Assembly: GCA_021738605.1 (NCBI GenBank)
Contig: JAIPBY010000086.1
Location: 1 to 9,717, forward strand
DNA: 9,717 nucleotides
Reading direction: 5' to 3'
From: Chitinophagaceae bacterium
Lineage (GTDB): Bacteria > Bacteroidota > Bacteroidia > Chitinophagales > Chitinophagaceae
Shown: in pieces, positions 7,807-9,717 of the stretch
Layout: the number at the start of each line of letters is the position of its first letter
Numbering within the stretch: the first letter of the stretch is position 1
The notes under the pieces: model-generated
Told to the model about the DNA's origin: nothing
Database searches by the model: none
Seen by the model: the letters and a program-made list of their open reading frames with translations, nothing else
Made by a program: the position numbers and the translations under genes

Positions 7807-9018
7807 TCAATCCCTTGCTACTTCTCCATGATAAATGGAGTCTAGACCCTGCTCTTCCTCTTCTGCCGTCACTTTTACCCTTGTAATTTTGTTGATGAGA
7901 ACCAACATATAATAAGTGAAGAGATATGCATAGACGGATGTGGCCACCACCGCAATGAGTTCTTTGAAAAAGAATTCCGTACCACCAAAAATCAATCCAT
8001 CTGCACCATTGGGGTTGATGGCCTTAGAGCCCAATACACCCAAAAGAACCGTCCCAACAACGCCGCCTACACCATGCACACCCCAGACATCTAGTGCATC
8101 GTCCCAGCCCATTCTGTTTTTGAGCTGCACCGCCCAATAGCAGACAAGAGAGCCAAGTATTCCAATGAGGAAAGCAGATTCATAGGTAATATAACCAGCT
8201 GCAGGTGTAACTGTAGCCAGGCCTGCAACAGAACCTGTGAGCAAGCCTACAAACGTGGGACGTTTATGAGAGCCGAACCATTCAATGCACATCCAGGTGA
8301 CAGCACCTACAGATGCAGCCAAGTCCGTATTAATGAAGGAAAGCGCTGTAATCCTGTTTACGTTCAACTCACTGCCAGCATTGAAGCCATACCAACCGAA
8401 CCAGAGCAAGGCAGTTCCTATGGCCACCAGCGGCAGGTTATTGGGCCTGTCATGCTTCACTCTTCTCTCTCCCACATAAATAACAGAGGCCAATGCTGCA
8501 AAGCCAGCTGTGGCATGCACCACAATTCCACCAGCAAAATCAAGCACGCCCCATTTGGCCAATAGGCCATTACCCCAGATCATGTGGGCAAAGGGATAGT
8601 AAACCAGGATTTGCCAGAAGGTAAGAAAGATGAAGAAGGCCTTGAAGGTGATGCGGTTGGCAAAGGCTCCGGTGATGAGCGCAGGTGTGATGATGGCAAA
8701 CATCATCTGGTAGGCGATAAAGACGATTTCCGGGAAACGTTTTTCTTCAGAGAACAAGGAGTCGGGTGTTACTCCATGGTAGAAGGCTTTTTCCAAATCT
8801 CCAATGATCTGACCCTCACCACCACTGAAGCAAAGGGAATACCCAAAAGCATACCATAGCACCGATGTCCAGCCCATGGATACAAAACTCTGTATCATGA
8901 CATTGAGGATGTTCTTCTTGCAAGCCAATCCTCCATAAAAAAACGCCAGTCCAGGAGTCATCAACATGACAAGACTGGTACAAACGATCATGAAGACCGT
9001 TAATCCAACATCGATCAT
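7807..9018 (-). CDS. amt: Ammonium transporter (Amt/AmtB family)
   Basis: A 403-residue inner-membrane channel-type transporter that conducts ammonium/ammonia as a trimer; about eleven membrane segments are expected and the hydrophobic pattern fits. The key residues of the E. coli AmtB pore are present: Phe107, Asp160 (LDFAGG), the twin histidines His168 and His315 (VHGVGG), and Trp209, Phe212 and Ser216 (GWYGFNAGS). The C-terminal cytoplasmic tail (EEEEQGLDSIYHGE, about 386-399) matches the conserved region used for gating and P-II contact. The ATG at 9018 gives MIDVGLTVFMIVC, the usual Amt beginning; a longer reading from a TTG at 9057 adds a non-conserved AT-rich leader and is less likely. 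A terminator follows 58 nt downstream. No glnK/P-II gene adjoins it, although amt and P-II genes are often paired. Nitrogen-responsive regulation is expected but not shown here. Confidence 0.96.
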   Translation of the reverse strand: MIDVGLTVFMIVCTSLVMLMTPGLAFFYGGLACKKNILNVMIQSFVSMGWTSVLWYAFGYSLCFSGGEGQIIGDLEKAFYHGVTPDSLFSEEKRFPEIVFIAYQMMFAIITPALITGAFANRITFKAFFIFLTFWQILVYYPFAHMIWGNGLLAKWGVLDFAGGIVVHATAGFAALASVIYVGERRVKHDRPNNLPLVAIGTALLWFGWYGFNAGSELNVNRITALSFINTDLAASVGAVTWMCIEWFGSHKRPTFVGLLTGSVAGLATVTPAAGYITYESAFLIGILGSLVCYWAVQLKNRMGWDDALDVWGVHGVGGVVGTVLLGVLGSKAINPNGADGLIFGGTEFFFKELIAVVATSVYAYLFTYYMLVLINKITRVKVTAEEEEQGLDSIYHGEVARD

Positions 9019-9073
9019 AAATAGTAGTTTATAGTTTGGGGACTGCAATATCAGCAATTAAAATGAATAATTA

Positions 9074-9088
9074 TTGATATTTTATCAA
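9074..9088. promoter_or_regulatory. Inverted repeat upstream of amt (possible operator)
   Basis: TTGATA (9074-9079) and TATCAA (9083-9088) form a perfect 6-bp dyad with a 3-bp centre. It overlaps a second palindrome, AATAATTATT (9066-9075). On the minus strand the dyad is immediately downstream of a TTTTGG (9094-9089) that could serve as a -33 element, and it lies 56 bases upstream of the amt ATG. No convincing TAnnTTTG box follows at the expected distance. The 135-bp gap is very AT-rich, so chance symmetry is plausible. Confidence 0.25.
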
Positions 9089-9153
9089 CCAAAACTTATA
9101 AACCCAGCAGGAACATCACATATTTTACATATATGAATTTTTGTAATATGTAT

Positions 9154-9717
9154 TTAAGGTTTGACGGTTTTTACTGTGATGGGAAAATCTTTTTTTGCCA
9201 ACTTATAGGACATTCCCTCAGGTATAATGACCTCCACGGATCGCATGCCATTGACCGTAGAAATGGTTTCCTTTACAAGGCCCAATGGCGTGGGCAAGAC
9301 ATAAGTTGCTGATTGCAGATCACCTGGCTGTGGATCGATGAGGATTTCTTTGAATCCAGGCTTGGAAGGACGCAGACCCATCAGCCTGAAGGCGATGATA
9401 TTCGCAGGTGCAGCACCCCAGGCATGGTTCCAGTCCAGGTTGGGTTTGAACTTGCTGTCCCAGGCTTCCATCGTCATTCCAGCTCCCACTTCAATCATGT
9501 GGTACCACCCCCGGTCTTTTCTTGACTGGAGCAAAGCCAGTGCCTCCTTTTCCAATCCATTTTCATACAATGCATCCATTAAAAACTGAGAGCCATACAC
9601 AGAGCAGGACATTTCTTTTTTGATCACAAAAGGAATGACTTTGGCTTTTTGCGTTTGATCCAGCAATCCAAAATCCAATGCAAAAAAATTGGCATGGAAA
9701 GAAGCATGATTGGTTGT
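9154..9717 (-). CDS. Alpha-L-rhamnosidase-like glycoside hydrolase (GH78), C-terminal part only
   Basis: The frame is open from the right edge to a TAA at 9156-9154, so only the last 187 residues are present and the start lies outside the window. The visible part begins in the last helices of an (alpha/alpha)6-barrel (NHASFHANFFALDFGLL; then MSCSVYGSQFLMDALYENG, 36-54). It continues through GWYHMIE (70-76), TMEAWD (82-87), DWNHAWGAAPAN (95-106) and RLMGLRPSKPGF (111-122), all typical of GH78 enzymes near the end of the catalytic domain. The NH in that motif is strongly conserved in the family. Residues from about 123 form the C-terminal beta-sandwich. Members release terminal alpha-L-rhamnose from glycans; some relatives act on other sugars, so exact specificity is uncertain. 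It shares orientation with amt, but the 135-bp AT-rich gap makes co-transcription unproven. Confidence 0.82.
   Translation of the reverse strand, partial: TTNHASFHANFFALDFGLLDQTQKAKVIPFVIKKEMSCSVYGSQFLMDALYENGLEKEALALLQSRKDRGWYHMIEVGAGMTMEAWDSKFKPNLDWNHAWGAAPANIIAFRLMGLRPSKPGFKEILIDPQPGDLQSATYVLPTPLGLVKETISTVNGMRSVEVIIPEGMSYKLAKKDFPITVKTVKP

Noticed and set aside
9019..9057. N-terminal extension of Amt from a TTG codon at 9057.
   Set aside because: The added 13 residues are not Amt-like, while the ATG at 9018 gives the usual family start.
9116..9152. AT-rich hairpin (ACATAT/ATATGT with TAC/GTA and a bulge) considered as the GH78 terminator.
   Set aside because: The stem is weak and interrupted, and no T-tract follows it on the minus strand.

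Overview
The window looks like part of a carbohydrate-degradation region from a Bacteroidota genome, possibly a Chitinophagaceae- or Cytophagales-like environmental lineage. The base composition is moderate. No gene has a clear Shine-Dalgarno sequence. The signal peptides end in the Ala-x-Ala-Gln or Asp-Ala-Gln style common in this phylum, and one gene starts with a lipoprotein signal. The lineage call is an inference from these traits; no rRNA or taxonomic marker gene is present.

Layout from left to right: (1) a large, partial minus-strand gene running off the left edge. It encodes a lipoprotein of the planctomycete-type cytochrome family (heme-binding PSCyt1, then DUF1549, a LamG-like insert and the start of DUF1553). 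(2) A 67-bp divergent intergenic region with a symmetric AT-rich dyad. (3) A plus-strand, secreted, right-handed parallel beta-helix protein resembling GH141-type carbohydrate-active enzymes. (4) Two minus-strand secreted sulfatases in tandem, with one nucleotide between the stop of the first and the preferred start of the second. The second converges on the beta-helix gene with only 12 bp between stop codons. (5) A minus-strand ammonium transporter (Amt) without an adjacent P-II gene. (6) The 3' end of a minus-strand alpha-L-rhamnosidase-like (GH78) gene running off the right edge.

The likely joint role is breakdown of a sulfated, possibly rhamnose- or fucose-containing polysaccharide. The sulfatases would remove sulfate esters, while the GH78 protein and the beta-helix protein would cleave glycosidic bonds. 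The cytochrome lipoprotein could add a surface-attached redox or binding function, and Amt would supply nitrogen during growth on a nitrogen-free carbon source. No SusC/SusD pair, sulfatase maturase, mobile element, tRNA, rRNA or CRISPR array is visible here. The most striking non-coding signal is a perfect 12-bp stem flanked by A/T tracts, a textbook intrinsic terminator, which contains the start codon of the first sulfatase gene. No stretch longer than 300 bases lacks a gene.
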